The notes below the pieces were generated by a model. That model ran no database searches, was not told the DNA's origin, and saw only the letters and a program-made list of their open reading frames with translations. A DNA stretch of 47,767 nucleotides from JAVBSC01 sp031547305 (GTDB lineage Bacteria > Desulfobacterota > Desulfovibrionia > Desulfovibrionales > Desulfovibrionaceae). The stretch covers positions 1 to 47,767 of the forward strand of contig JAVBSC010000031.1 of NCBI GenBank assembly GCA_031547305.1, written 5' to 3'. The translations under genes and the position numbers were made by a program. Below are positions 9,704 to 17,617 of the stretch, one piece after another (the stretch's first letter is position 1; every line of letters begins with the position of its first letter).

Positions 9704-9740
9704 CGAAAGAACCGGGTTGCGACCCGGTTCTTTCGTTATT
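9704..9740 (+). terminator. Rho-independent terminator after PxxKW gene
   Basis: Perfect 14-bp stem (9704-9717 with 9722-9735), TGCG tetraloop, then TTATT. The hairpin ends 34 bases before the GTG start of the M20 hydrolase. Confidence 0.75.
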
Positions 9741-9773
9741 ATCCGGATTCTTCATCCGCAAAAGGAGCATGTC

Positions 9774-10997
9774 GTGCGCGAGCGTATTTTTGAATTTCTG
9801 GACAGCCAGGCCGCGAGTGTTATCGAGTGGCAGCGCGCTCTTACCGGCCTTGTGGCTATCGGGCCGGACAACGGCGGTCGGGGCGAGCGGGCCAAGGCGG
9901 ATTACCTGCGCGCCGAACTTGAAAAACTCGGTTTTTCCGATATTCGGGAAATCAACGCCCCGGACAGCCGCGTGCCCTCCGGGCACCGGCCGAACATAGC
10001 GGCTTGCCTGCCCGGCAAGCTGGAGCGCCGCATCTGGATTATGGGGCATATGGACGTTGTTCCGCCCGGCGACCCCGGCCTGTGGCAATCCGATCCCCAC
10101 AGCCTCAAAGTGGATGGCGACACGCTGATCGGCCGGGGCGTGGAAGACAATCAGCAGGCCATTGTCAGCGGCCTTCTGGCGGCCAAAGCCTTCACCGCTC
10201 TGGGCGTGACCCCGCATTTCAGCCTTGGCCTGCTCTTTGTTTCCGATGAGGAAACCCACAGCGCCTACGGTCTGACCCATGTTTTGGAAGCGGAGCCAGG
10301 GTTGATCTGGCCGGAAGACCTGGTCCTGGTGCCGGACAGCGGTTCTCCGGACGGCTCGCTGATCGAGGTGGCGGAAAAAAACATCGCCTGGCTGAAAATA
10401 ACCGTAACTGGCCGCCAATGCCACGCCTCCACCCCGGACGAAGGCATAAACTCCCTTAAAGCCGCCTCCGCCTGCGTGCTGGCCCTGGACAAGCTGCATG
10501 AGCTTTTCCCGCTCCGCGATCCCCTGTTCCGGCCGGAATACTCCACCTTTGTGCCCAGCAAAAAGGAGCCAAACGTGGAGAACATAAACACTGTGCCCGG
10601 TCTGGACGTATTTTATATGGACTGCCGCCTCATGCCCGGAGTGAAGCTTGACGATGTGCTCAGGGAAGCCCGCCGCCTGGCCGTCGAAGCCGTCCGCCCC
10701 TACGGCGCGGAGGTGAAAGTCGAATCCCTGCTTCAGGACTCGGAAGCTCCGCCCACGCCAACGGACTGCCCGGTGGTGACCCGGCTTCTGGATTCCCTGG
10801 CCCGGTTGCGCGGCATCCAGGGCAAGCCCCTCGGCATAGGCGGACAAACCGTGGCCGCGGTGCTGCGGCGCAAAAATCTGCACGCCGCCGTCTGGTCCAC
10901 CATTGAAGGCAATGCCCACGCCCCGAACGAGCGCTCCAGCATCAAAAACACCATCGCGGACGCTAAGATCTTCGCTGATATGGCGATGGAAGAATAG
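9774..10997 (+). CDS. M20 family metallo-hydrolase (ArgE/DapE/peptidase-like)
   Basis: 407-aa zinc-dependent amidohydrolase of the M20 family. Metal-ligand and catalytic motifs are visible: GHMDVVPPGD (first His and Asp), GRGVEDNQQA (bridging Asp), SDEETHSAYG (Glu pair), and a terminal AHAPNE-type region. The dimerisation lid lies in the middle (CHASTPDEGINSL). Family members hydrolyse acyl-amino acids, succinyl-diaminopimelate or dipeptides; the sequence does not decide which. The GTG at 9774 is preceded by AAGGAG seven bases away and is preferred over the upstream frame extension, which runs through the terminator hairpin. Confidence 0.85.
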   Translation: MRERIFEFLDSQAASVIEWQRALTGLVAIGPDNGGRGERAKADYLRAELEKLGFSDIREINAPDSRVPSGHRPNIAACLPGKLERRIWIMGHMDVVPPGDPGLWQSDPHSLKVDGDTLIGRGVEDNQQAIVSGLLAAKAFTALGVTPHFSLGLLFVSDEETHSAYGLTHVLEAEPGLIWPEDLVLVPDSGSPDGSLIEVAEKNIAWLKITVTGRQCHASTPDEGINSLKAASACVLALDKLHELFPLRDPLFRPEYSTFVPSKKEPNVENINTVPGLDVFYMDCRLMPGVKLDDVLREARRLAVEAVRPYGAEVKVESLLQDSEAPPTPTDCPVVTRLLDSLARLRGIQGKPLGIGGQTVAAVLRRKNLHAAVWSTIEGNAHAPNERSSIKNTIADAKIFADMAMEE

Positions 10998-11010
10998 AAA
11001 GTTCACGGCT

Positions 11011-11070
11011 GCGCCGGAGAGGGCGTGCCTTTACAAAACCCGGTCCAGCGTGGTTGTCATCAATCCGGGG
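11011..11070. repeat. Dispersed intergenic repeat, copy A
   Basis: About 60 bases between the M20 and tyrS genes closely match 17471-17530. The best-conserved block is GGCGTGCCTTTACAAAACC, and a CATCAATC block lies near the right end. Confidence 0.65.
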
Positions 11071-11149
11071 GGACGGAGTCCCCAAAATCTTGACAGAAGC
11101 CTTTTACTTTGCCATGCCTGCCGGTAACTTAAAAATCGGAGCGAGCTTT

Positions 11150-12352
11150 ATGCCTGTTGTGGATATTGAAGTCCAGATGGCCCAGATCAAGCGCGGGTGC
11201 GCCGAGTTGATAGAAGAGGGCGAGTTGCGCAAAAAAATACTGCGCGGCAAGCCCTTGAACATCAAGGTCGGCTTTGACCCAACAGCCCCGGATCTACACC
11301 TGGGGCACACGGTGGTCATGCACAAGATGCGGCATTTTCAGGAACTGGGCCACAACGTGGTCTTTTTGATAGGGGATTTCACAGGCTTGATCGGGGATCC
11401 TTCCGGCCGTTCGGACACCCGCCCGCCGCTGACCCAGGAGCAGCTTAACGCCAACGCGGAGACTTACAAACGCCAGGTATTCAAAATCCTGGACCCGCAA
11501 AAGACCGTGGTGGACTTCAACTCCCGCTGGCTGGGCGCGCTTTCGCCGGCGGATTTCATCCGTCTGACCTCGCGCTGCACTGTGGCCCGCATGCTGGAGC
11601 GCGACGATTTTGAAAAGCGCTATCGCGGCAATATTCCCATTTCCATCCACGAATTTTTGTATCCGTTGATGCAGGGTTACGATTCCGTGGCCCTGAAGAC
11701 GGACGTGGAAATGGGCGGCACGGACCAGAAATTCAACCTGCTCATGGGCCGTCAGCTTCAGGGGCAGTACGGACTGGAGCCGCAGTGCATCCTGACCATG
11801 CCTTTGCTGGAGGGCCTGGACGGGGTGAAGAAAATGTCCAAGTCCCTGGGCAACTATGTTGGCATAGACGAAGCTCCGTCCGAAATATTCGGCAAGCTCA
11901 TGTCCATTTCCGATGAATTGATGTGGCGTTACTTTGAGCTGCTCTCCGCCAAAACCCTGGATGAGATCGCCTGCCTTCAGCGGCGGGTGGAAAGCGGCGC
12001 GGCTCACCCCAAGGCGGTCAAGGAAGAACTGGCCTCGGAAATTGTGGCCCGCTACCATGGCGAGGCGGCCGCCCAGGAGGCCCGGCAAGGATTTAACGCC
12101 GTATTCGCCTCCGGCGGGGTGCCAGATGATGCCCCGTCTTATGCCTGCGCGGAAGGCGAAGCATCGGCTCCGGCCTCTTTTCTGGCGGAGTCCGGCCTTA
12201 CCGGCTCCAAAGGCGAGGCCAAGCGCCTGATCAGCCAGAACGCCCTGAGCGTGGACGACAAGCTGTGCGCCGACGCTCTGACCCCCCTGCCCAAGGGCGA
12301 ATATGTGGTCAAGTTGGGCAAGAAGCGTTTCCTGCGTCTGACTGTGAATTAA
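11150..12352 (+). CDS. tyrS: Tyrosyl-tRNA synthetase
   Basis: Class I aminoacyl-tRNA synthetase that charges tRNA-Tyr. From the ATG at 11150 it is 400 aa. The HIGH-type motif is HLGH (50-53) and the KMSKS loop is intact (228-232). A C-terminal S4-like RNA-binding domain is present (GEAKRLISQNALSVDD). HLGH with this length matches the TyrZ/TyrRS2-type branch common in deltaproteobacteria. An upstream extension of the frame to 11054 runs through the repeat region and is not favoured; the chosen start has a GGAG-like site. A strong terminator follows. Confidence 0.95.
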   Translation: MPVVDIEVQMAQIKRGCAELIEEGELRKKILRGKPLNIKVGFDPTAPDLHLGHTVVMHKMRHFQELGHNVVFLIGDFTGLIGDPSGRSDTRPPLTQEQLNANAETYKRQVFKILDPQKTVVDFNSRWLGALSPADFIRLTSRCTVARMLERDDFEKRYRGNIPISIHEFLYPLMQGYDSVALKTDVEMGGTDQKFNLLMGRQLQGQYGLEPQCILTMPLLEGLDGVKKMSKSLGNYVGIDEAPSEIFGKLMSISDELMWRYFELLSAKTLDEIACLQRRVESGAAHPKAVKEELASEIVARYHGEAAAQEARQGFNAVFASGGVPDDAPSYACAEGEASAPASFLAESGLTGSKGEAKRLISQNALSVDDKLCADALTPLPKGEYVVKLGKKRFLRLTVN

Positions 12353-12377
12353 AAAACAAGTTATAACGTTGAGCTTT

Positions 12378-12416
12378 GTTGAGCCGCCCAAGCTGTTGGG
12401 GCGGCTCAACATTTTT
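12378..12416 (+). terminator. Terminator after tyrS
   Basis: Perfect 12-bp stem (12378-12389 with 12399-12410), 9-base loop, followed by ATTTTT. It lies 26 bases after the tyrS stop codon. Confidence 0.85.
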
Positions 12417-12460
12417 ATGGAGAGGCGGTCAGGGGCGATTGCCCCCTGCGGGGCGCAACC

Positions 12461-13735
12461 TTAATGCTTGAACGATCTTTGGCCGGTAAAGACCATAGCC
12501 ACCTGGGGGGTATGTTCGTTGACGGCCTGGATGACTTCGTGGTCGCGCAGGGAGCCGCCGGGCTGGGCGATGGCGGTTATGCCGTGGGCCATTGCCGCGT
12601 CCACGCCGTCGCGGAATGGGAAGAAGCCGTCGGAGACCATGGCGCTGCCGTCCAGGCCGCCTTTGGCTTGGGTGGTGCGTGCTTCAATGTCCGCGAGCCG
12701 CTCGGCGGCTTTGGCGTCGGATTCCGCCTGCTGCCGCAGTTCGTACAAAGAGAGGTTCAACTCTTTGAAAGCCAGAAGATCCGCGTACTTGGTATAGGCT
12801 TTATGGATGGTCAGTTCCACGCAGCCCACGCGGTCCTGTTCGCCGGTGCCGATGCCCGCGGTTGCTCCGTTTTTGACAAAAATGATGGAATTGGAGGTTA
12901 CTCCGGACTCAACGGCCCAGGCAAAGAGCAGATCTTCAGCTTCCTGTTTTGTGGGCTTTCTGGCGTTCACGCTCAGGCCGTCTTTTTCCGCGCTGGCCGG
13001 AATGAAGTCTTCAACGCTCCGGATGCGGTTCATGAAGGATTGCTGGAGCACCAGGCCGCCGTCGCACAGGGCTTTTATATCCAGGAAGGGGCTCTGGTTG
13101 ATGGCGCTCAAGTCCGCCAGGCCGGGGATGCGCAGGATGCGCAGGTTTTTTCTTTTCTTAAGTGTTTCGACCACGCCCGGCTCAAAGTCCGGAGCGGCCA
13201 CCACTTCGAAATAAGCGGAGTCGATGATGGCCGCGCAATCCTTGTCCAGGGGCCGGTTGATCACCACCGCTCCGCCAAAGGCGGCGATGCGGTCGGACCA
13301 GAAGGCCTTGTCCAGGGCTTTGGCCGGACCGCCCAAATCCCAGGCCGCGCCGCATGGGTTGTTGTGCTTGAGTATGAGCGCGGCCGGCCTTGCGCAGAGG
13401 TATTGCAAAATATTGACGGCGTTGTCCACGTCCGTCAGGTTGGTTTTGCCCGGATGTTTTCCGGCCTGGATCATCTGCTCTTCCGTGATGGCGGAAACCA
13501 GCGCGCCGTCCGGACCACGAAAACGCACCCCGCCCACGGTCAGATCTCCTTCCGCCAGGCGGTAGAGCGCGGCCGGCTGATCCGGGTTTTCACCGTAACG
13601 CAGGCCCTTCTTCTCGCCATCCAGGGCCCAGGTGCGCTTTTTATACACCAGCTTCCGGCCGCCCAGATCCAAAGTGATCTCGTCCGGAAAAGCGTCCTTA
13701 AGCAAAGTGCTGTACATGCTTTTTAGTGAACTCAT
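12461..13735 (-). CDS. purH: AICAR transformylase (PurH-type, without N-terminal IMP cyclohydrolase domain)
   Basis: 424-aa protein of the AICAR formyltransferase family, which uses 10-formyl-tetrahydrofolate to convert AICAR to FAICAR in purine synthesis. Motifs are RYGENP-x-Q (47-53), KHNNPCG (123-129, active-site Lys-His) and AFGGAVV. A classical bifunctional PurH is about 520 aa with an N-terminal MGS-like IMP cyclohydrolase domain; that domain is absent, so cyclisation must be done by another protein. Such split enzymes are known in Desulfovibrio. The ATG at 13735 is preferred over 13789 because GGAG lies eight bases upstream. Confidence 0.88.
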   Translation of the reverse strand: MSSLKSMYSTLLKDAFPDEITLDLGGRKLVYKKRTWALDGEKKGLRYGENPDQPAALYRLAEGDLTVGGVRFRGPDGALVSAITEEQMIQAGKHPGKTNLTDVDNAVNILQYLCARPAALILKHNNPCGAAWDLGGPAKALDKAFWSDRIAAFGGAVVINRPLDKDCAAIIDSAYFEVVAAPDFEPGVVETLKKRKNLRILRIPGLADLSAINQSPFLDIKALCDGGLVLQQSFMNRIRSVEDFIPASAEKDGLSVNARKPTKQEAEDLLFAWAVESGVTSNSIIFVKNGATAGIGTGEQDRVGCVELTIHKAYTKYADLLAFKELNLSLYELRQQAESDAKAAERLADIEARTTQAKGGLDGSAMVSDGFFPFRDGVDAAMAHGITAIAQPGGSLRDHEVIQAVNEHTPQVAMVFTGQRSFKH

Positions 13736-13899
13736 AAATAACTCCACGCGTGTTTGCCCGCGCATACCACGAACCAGCCCGGACGGCAATTTTCATTTGA
13801 ACAGCAAAAGACTTTAGAGTAAGTGGGACGAAGAATCTTTTTTGATAAACGGGGAGTTTGAGGCGCGGAATCCCTCAAATCCAATACAAAGGTGCAACT

Positions 13900-14256
13900 A
13901 TGGAACGGATGCTGCGTAAAATGGCGGGGCAGTTGAACGCGTTTGACGAACCCTCGCTGATGGCTTTGTGGGAGCGGTACGCGGAGGAAGTGAGCCGTTT
14001 TGAGCCCACGAAGCGCTGGGAGGAATCCGCGCTGGTTTTTTGCATGATTCAGGGGTTGCGTTGGAAGAATCAGCTTTTTGACTACCATTTGGCCGCAACG
14101 GTCAAGGCGGACAAGGGCGATTTGCCTTTTGAGCCGCTTTTGCCGGGTTCCGGCGGGCACGGGGGGCGGGCGAAGCGCGGCGAATCAGTCCCCAAGCGGG
14201 ATGAGGGAAAAAAGTCCTGTAAAATTCTGCATTTCCGGCCGGGCGATGGAAGCTAG
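13900..14256 (+). CDS. Conserved small protein of unknown function
   Basis: 118-aa protein. The N-terminal 75 residues are helical and well structured (FDEPSLMALWERYAEEV, then an FCMIQGLRWKNQLFDYH segment); the last 45 are low-complexity, rich in Gly, Lys and Arg. I do not recognise a domain. The N-terminal part looks like a genuine protein with backbone codon use. Its 3' end overlaps the convergent mltF-like gene by 72 bases, in the disordered tail. The start at 13900 is chosen over 13858 because an AAAGGTG site precedes it. Confidence 0.6.
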   Translation: MERMLRKMAGQLNAFDEPSLMALWERYAEEVSRFEPTKRWEESALVFCMIQGLRWKNQLFDYHLAATVKADKGDLPFEPLLPGSGGHGGRAKRGESVPKRDEGKKSCKILHFRPGDGS

Positions 14257-15537
14257 CCCGGTAAGTATGTAATAATAGTAGCGCACGCTTTCCACAAAAT
14301 CCACGGCTTCCCGCCCCCGGCAGTTGTACAGGCGGCTGATCTGGGGGTAAACGTCCTTCAGTTCCCGCCAGGTTTTGCCGCCGTCGCCCTGTTTTTCGGA
14401 ATAGCGCATGGCGGCCTGAAGGTTGCCCGGTCCCTGGTTAAAGGCTGCCAAAGCCAAAAACCAGCGATCCCATTCAGTCAGGTCCTCGTCTTCCAGTCCA
14501 TCCCAGATGGCGCGCAGGTATTTTGCGCCGCCCATGATACATTGGCCGGGATTGGTGCGGTCCACCTTGAGCATGCGGGCTGTATCCGTGGTGAGCTGCA
14601 TGATGCCGCGCACGCCGGTGCGGCTCTGGGCTTTGGGATCAAAGCGGGATTCCTGATAGATCACGGCGGTCAGGAACAATGGATCAAGGCCACTGGCCGC
14701 AGCCGCCTTGTTTATGGCTTCCGCGTAGGGTGCGATGCGCTCGTCCATGGCTTTGGCAAGATCCAGAATATCCGCCTGCCGCGGCTTTTTAGGCAAAAAA
14801 CCATAGTAGCGCTCCGTCATTTCCAGGATCGTTTCGTTCAGGGATTCATCAGCCCAGAACAATTGCAGATCGTGGTTAAGCTCCACATCGGATTTGCGCC
14901 AGAACCAATGATAGGACAAGGAACGGTTCAGTGTGCGGCCCGTGCGCAGGCCGTTTTCCGCGGAGAGCAGCAGCGCGTAGGCGGCGGGATCCACCAGCCG
15001 GGCCCTGGGTTCGTCCAGGGAATGGCTTTTAAACCCTGTCACGTCCAGGAGCAGGGCCTGGGCCTCCCGCGTTTTTAGCGCCTCGCTCGCGGATTGTTCC
15101 GGCTGGTAGACCACCACAGGGCGGAAGTGCGCGTAAGAACGGCCTTGGACAAAATAATCCCGCAAATCCGCGGGCAGGTCTCCGCCAAATCCGGCCAGCA
15201 GGTCGGCGCGTTTTTCCAGAACGGCCCGAAGGCCTTCGCTCCTTGTGGCTACATTGAGCCATTGAATCCGGTAGCCGCGACGCTGGGCGAAGTCACCCAG
15301 AAGTTCCTGCTCAAAGCCTGGACCATAGGGAGAAAGATGGCTGGGCATGCGCTCTGGACGGGGAGCGGCCACGATCAGAAGTTTCGGGCCGGTAAAAACC
15401 GGGGGGGCGATTGCCGGCGCCTCATCCGCGCTGGCGGTGCTGGAGGTAAACACGTAACCAAGAAGCGCGATTTGGATAATACACAGGCAGAACAGCAGGA
15501 ATAACTCGCCCTTAAGCAGGTGCCTTTTCACTGTCAT
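14185..15537 (-). CDS. MltF-like membrane-bound lytic murein transglycosylase
   Basis: 450-aa protein with the two-domain layout of MltF. A membrane anchor (about residues 12-32) precedes a solute-binding-protein-like domain (about 50-255) and a C-terminal SLT lysozyme-like domain (about 265-430). The catalytic glutamate is E296 in IYQESRFDPKAQS, followed by GVRGIMQLT and AAFNQGPGN, all hallmarks of family 1 transglycosylases. It cleaves peptidoglycan glycan strands to 1,6-anhydro products at the membrane. E. coli MltF is a lipoprotein of similar size; here no lipobox cysteine is seen, so it is probably held by the N-terminal helix. Convergent overlap with the small upstream gene. Confidence 0.88.
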   Translation of the reverse strand: MTVKRHLLKGELFLLFCLCIIQIALLGYVFTSSTASADEAPAIAPPVFTGPKLLIVAAPRPERMPSHLSPYGPGFEQELLGDFAQRRGYRIQWLNVATRSEGLRAVLEKRADLLAGFGGDLPADLRDYFVQGRSYAHFRPVVVYQPEQSASEALKTREAQALLLDVTGFKSHSLDEPRARLVDPAAYALLLSAENGLRTGRTLNRSLSYHWFWRKSDVELNHDLQLFWADESLNETILEMTERYYGFLPKKPRQADILDLAKAMDERIAPYAEAINKAAAASGLDPLFLTAVIYQESRFDPKAQSRTGVRGIMQLTTDTARMLKVDRTNPGQCIMGGAKYLRAIWDGLEDEDLTEWDRWFLALAAFNQGPGNLQAAMRYSEKQGDGGKTWRELKDVYPQISRLYNCRGREAVDFVESVRYYYYILTGLASIARPEMQNFTGLFSLIPLGD

Positions 15538-15986
15538 GGGCGCTTTTTACACTTATTCGGGCCAGACCGGAAGCATTTATTTGCAAAAAAAGCGCAACTC
15601 GCCCATAATGCCTCGAGAAACCGGGGTTATTTTTTTATTTTGATCGCAATATGCAAAAGAAGGATTTCAATGCCAAATAAAATATTATGGGATACACAGT
15701 AAAGATAAGGAACGGCGTCATCCACCGAGTGGAACCGTTGTCCTTTTTTCGTGCGTGCCGGCGCGTTGCGGCCGAATTTTTATTTCGGACTGTTTGTACA
15801 TGATAGTTGCATGAATATCTGAATGGGTATACGGAGGTGCAAAACTGGTTCCGCTTGAGGCGGCGCTGGCCCGCCGGGGCCGGAAAGGTTTTTTCGACGC
15901 GCGGGCAGGGGGGTTTTCGGTGGTTTTTTTGCCAGATGTGGTGGGCCGAGGTGGGCATGAATCGCATTTTAGCATGGAATGGACGT
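15538..15986. other. Intergenic region before the lipoprotein gene
   Basis: No gene is supported. The first part is AT-rich and holds a 10-codon ATG frame behind AAGAAGGA (about 15670-15702) that is too short to call. The second part has an unusual GC-rich, Arg/Trp-rich open frame (15807 onwards) that is only the upstream extension of the lipoprotein frame. The lipoprotein's promoter should lie here, but no consensus pair stands out. Confidence 0.4.
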
Positions 15987-16391
15987 ATGAAACGCTGTGT
16001 ATTTTGTATCGTTTTGCTGTGCCTTTTTTTGTCAGCCTGCTCATCAAATTTGGACAAACTTGACGGCACATGGATTATGGATGCCGCGGAAACGAAAAAA
16101 TTGATCGCTGCGAATGCCACAAGCAAGATAGGCAAGACTGTTGTGGATGAGCTTGTTACTTCTGCAGCCCCAACTACTCGTTTTTACTTTAATAGTAGAG
16201 AGAAATCTTGTTTTATACAATCTTTGGGAATAAGTATTGTAAATGAGCAGAAATTTGAAGTGGTGGAAGAAAAAGGCGATTCCATCATATTGAAAGTACA
16301 GGGCCATCTGATGACTTTCACTTTCATTGGTAAATTTCTGCAGTGTAAAAAAGAAGGAACACCAGCCATAGTGCTAAAAAAAGAGTCCTGA
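15987..16391 (+). CDS. Small lipoprotein of unknown function
   Basis: 134-aa secreted lipoprotein. A signal peptide with a hydrophobic core (FCIVLLCLF) ends in the lipobox LSAC, so Cys18 would be lipidated. The mature part is short and beta-rich, starting with a L-D-G-T-W motif and ending in a FTFIGKF strand, reminiscent of small calycin-like or DUF-type lipoproteins; I cannot assign a family. The sequence is AT-richer than its neighbours. A second possible start, ATG at 15957, has a GAGG site and would only lengthen the signal peptide. Its stop is separated by one base from the lipoate ligase start, so the two are likely cotranslated. Confidence 0.7.
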   Translation: MKRCVFCIVLLCLFLSACSSNLDKLDGTWIMDAAETKKLIAANATSKIGKTVVDELVTSAAPTTRFYFNSREKSCFIQSLGISIVNEQKFEVVEEKGDSIILKVQGHLMTFTFIGKFLQCKKEGTPAIVLKKES

Positions 16392-16392
16392 T

Positions 16393-17379
16393 ATGCTTGC
16401 TGTACAATTGCCGCCGGGAGATCCGGCTTTTAACCTGGCTTTTGAGGAAATTCTTCTGGATTCCATAGAGCCTGATTCTCCAGGCTATTTCCTGCTCTGG
16501 AGGAATCTGCCTTCAGTCATTATTGGCAGGCACCAGAACGCCGCGGCGGAAGTAAACCGCTCCTTTCTGGAGGAACATTCCATACCGGCCGTGCGGCGCA
16601 TCAGCGGCGGCGGGGCGGTGTACCATGACGCCGGTAATCTGAACTACTCCTTTCTCTTGCCGGTCAAGGGGCAAAAAAGGGAGACCCCGGCAGCGTTCGG
16701 AGCCCGCCTTTTCCCTCCGCTTTTGATCGCTCTGGCCCGGTTCGGCGTAAAAGCCGAGCTTTCCGGCCGCAACGATCTGAGCGTTGACGGGCGCAAGATT
16801 TCCGGCACGGCCCAGGCCCGCCGGGGCGGCGCCGTGTTGCTGCACGGGGCCATGCTGGTGGATGTGGATTTGGACGCCCTGGCTTCGGCCCTTAACTGCG
16901 ACCCGGCCAAGTATCAGTCCAAGGCTCTGCCCTCAATCCGCAGCCGGGTGTGCAATTTGCGGGAAATCAACCCGGAAATCAGCGTGGAGGCCCTCAGCCA
17001 GGCTTTTCTTGATTTGAGCGGCGCACAGATTTTTAGACCGTTGCCGGTGATGGTTTCCGCGGCTCAGGAGCTTGCCAGGACCAAATACCGCAACTGGGAT
17101 TGGAACTATGGGGCCTCGCCCGCGTTTACAGAAAGCCGTAAAAAGCGTTTTGACTGGGGCGGCGTGGAATGCTGCTACCAGGTGCGGAACGGCCGGATCG
17201 CGGCCTGCCGCATTTATGGCGACTATTTTTCCCAGCGGGATATAGCGGATTTGGAAAAAGCCCTGATCGGCCAGTCCCGGCAGACGGAGTCCCTGTTCAG
17301 AGCCATTAAGGCACTGCCTTTGGTCGAGTATTTCAGCGGCTGCCAGCCGGAAGAGCTGGCCCGCTTTTTGGCGGAATAG
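16393..17379 (+). CDS. lplA: Lipoate-protein ligase A
   Basis: 328-aa enzyme that attaches lipoate to E2 subunits and GcvH using ATP. The family core RRISGGGAVYHDAGNLNYSF (about residues 62-81), the adenylate-binding DLSVDGRKISGTAQ and the following LLHGAMLVDVD are all present. The C-terminal accessory domain with KYRNWDWNYG is also intact, as in the long E. coli-type LplA. It directly follows the lipoprotein gene with a one-base gap. Confidence 0.92.
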   Translation: MLAVQLPPGDPAFNLAFEEILLDSIEPDSPGYFLLWRNLPSVIIGRHQNAAAEVNRSFLEEHSIPAVRRISGGGAVYHDAGNLNYSFLLPVKGQKRETPAAFGARLFPPLLIALARFGVKAELSGRNDLSVDGRKISGTAQARRGGAVLLHGAMLVDVDLDALASALNCDPAKYQSKALPSIRSRVCNLREINPEISVEALSQAFLDLSGAQIFRPLPVMVSAAQELARTKYRNWDWNYGASPAFTESRKKRFDWGGVECCYQVRNGRIAACRIYGDYFSQRDIADLEKALIGQSRQTESLFRAIKALPLVEYFSGCQPEELARFLAE

Positions 17380-17470
17380 CTTTTGGATTTCCTTAAGCGG
17401 TTCAGCTTTTAAACGTTTGAGGCTGCCGGCAAGGCCGGTAGCCCGCCGCGAAGGCGCGTGGCATTCGCTG

Positions 17471-17530
17471 GCGCCGGAGCTGGCGTGCCTTTACAAAACC
17501 GGCTTTGCTGGGTTTGCCATCAATCTGGAG
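17471..17530. repeat. Dispersed intergenic repeat, copy B
   Basis: Second copy of the element at 11011-11070; GGCGTGCCTTTACAAAACC is identical, and a CATCAATC block lies near the right end. It sits between lplA and the sigma-54 activator, directly before the TTTCAACTTTGAAA palindrome at 17529-17550. Confidence 0.65.
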
Positions 17531-17550
17531 CATTTCAACTTTGAAACGCT
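17529..17550. repeat. TTTCAACTTTGAAA-type palindrome
   Basis: Ten-base arms (AGCATTTCAA and TTGAAACGCT) with one mismatch around a CT centre. Similar sequences occur at 21239-21260 and in the arms of the 23474-23609 element. Confidence 0.5.
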
Positions 17551-17617
17551 CTATGGGGAGCCACCCTGTTAAATATACGATTGATAAAGCGTGAAATTAC
17601 ATGTATTATGTAAGAAT

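Noticed and set aside
9684..11006. Minus-strand open frame of 440 codons over the M20 hydrolase
   Set aside because: Antisense to a gene with clear metal-binding motifs; it also spans the terminator hairpin.
15670..15702. 10-codon leader peptide with AAGAAGGA site
   Set aside because: Too short, no attenuator structure or run of a single amino acid follows.
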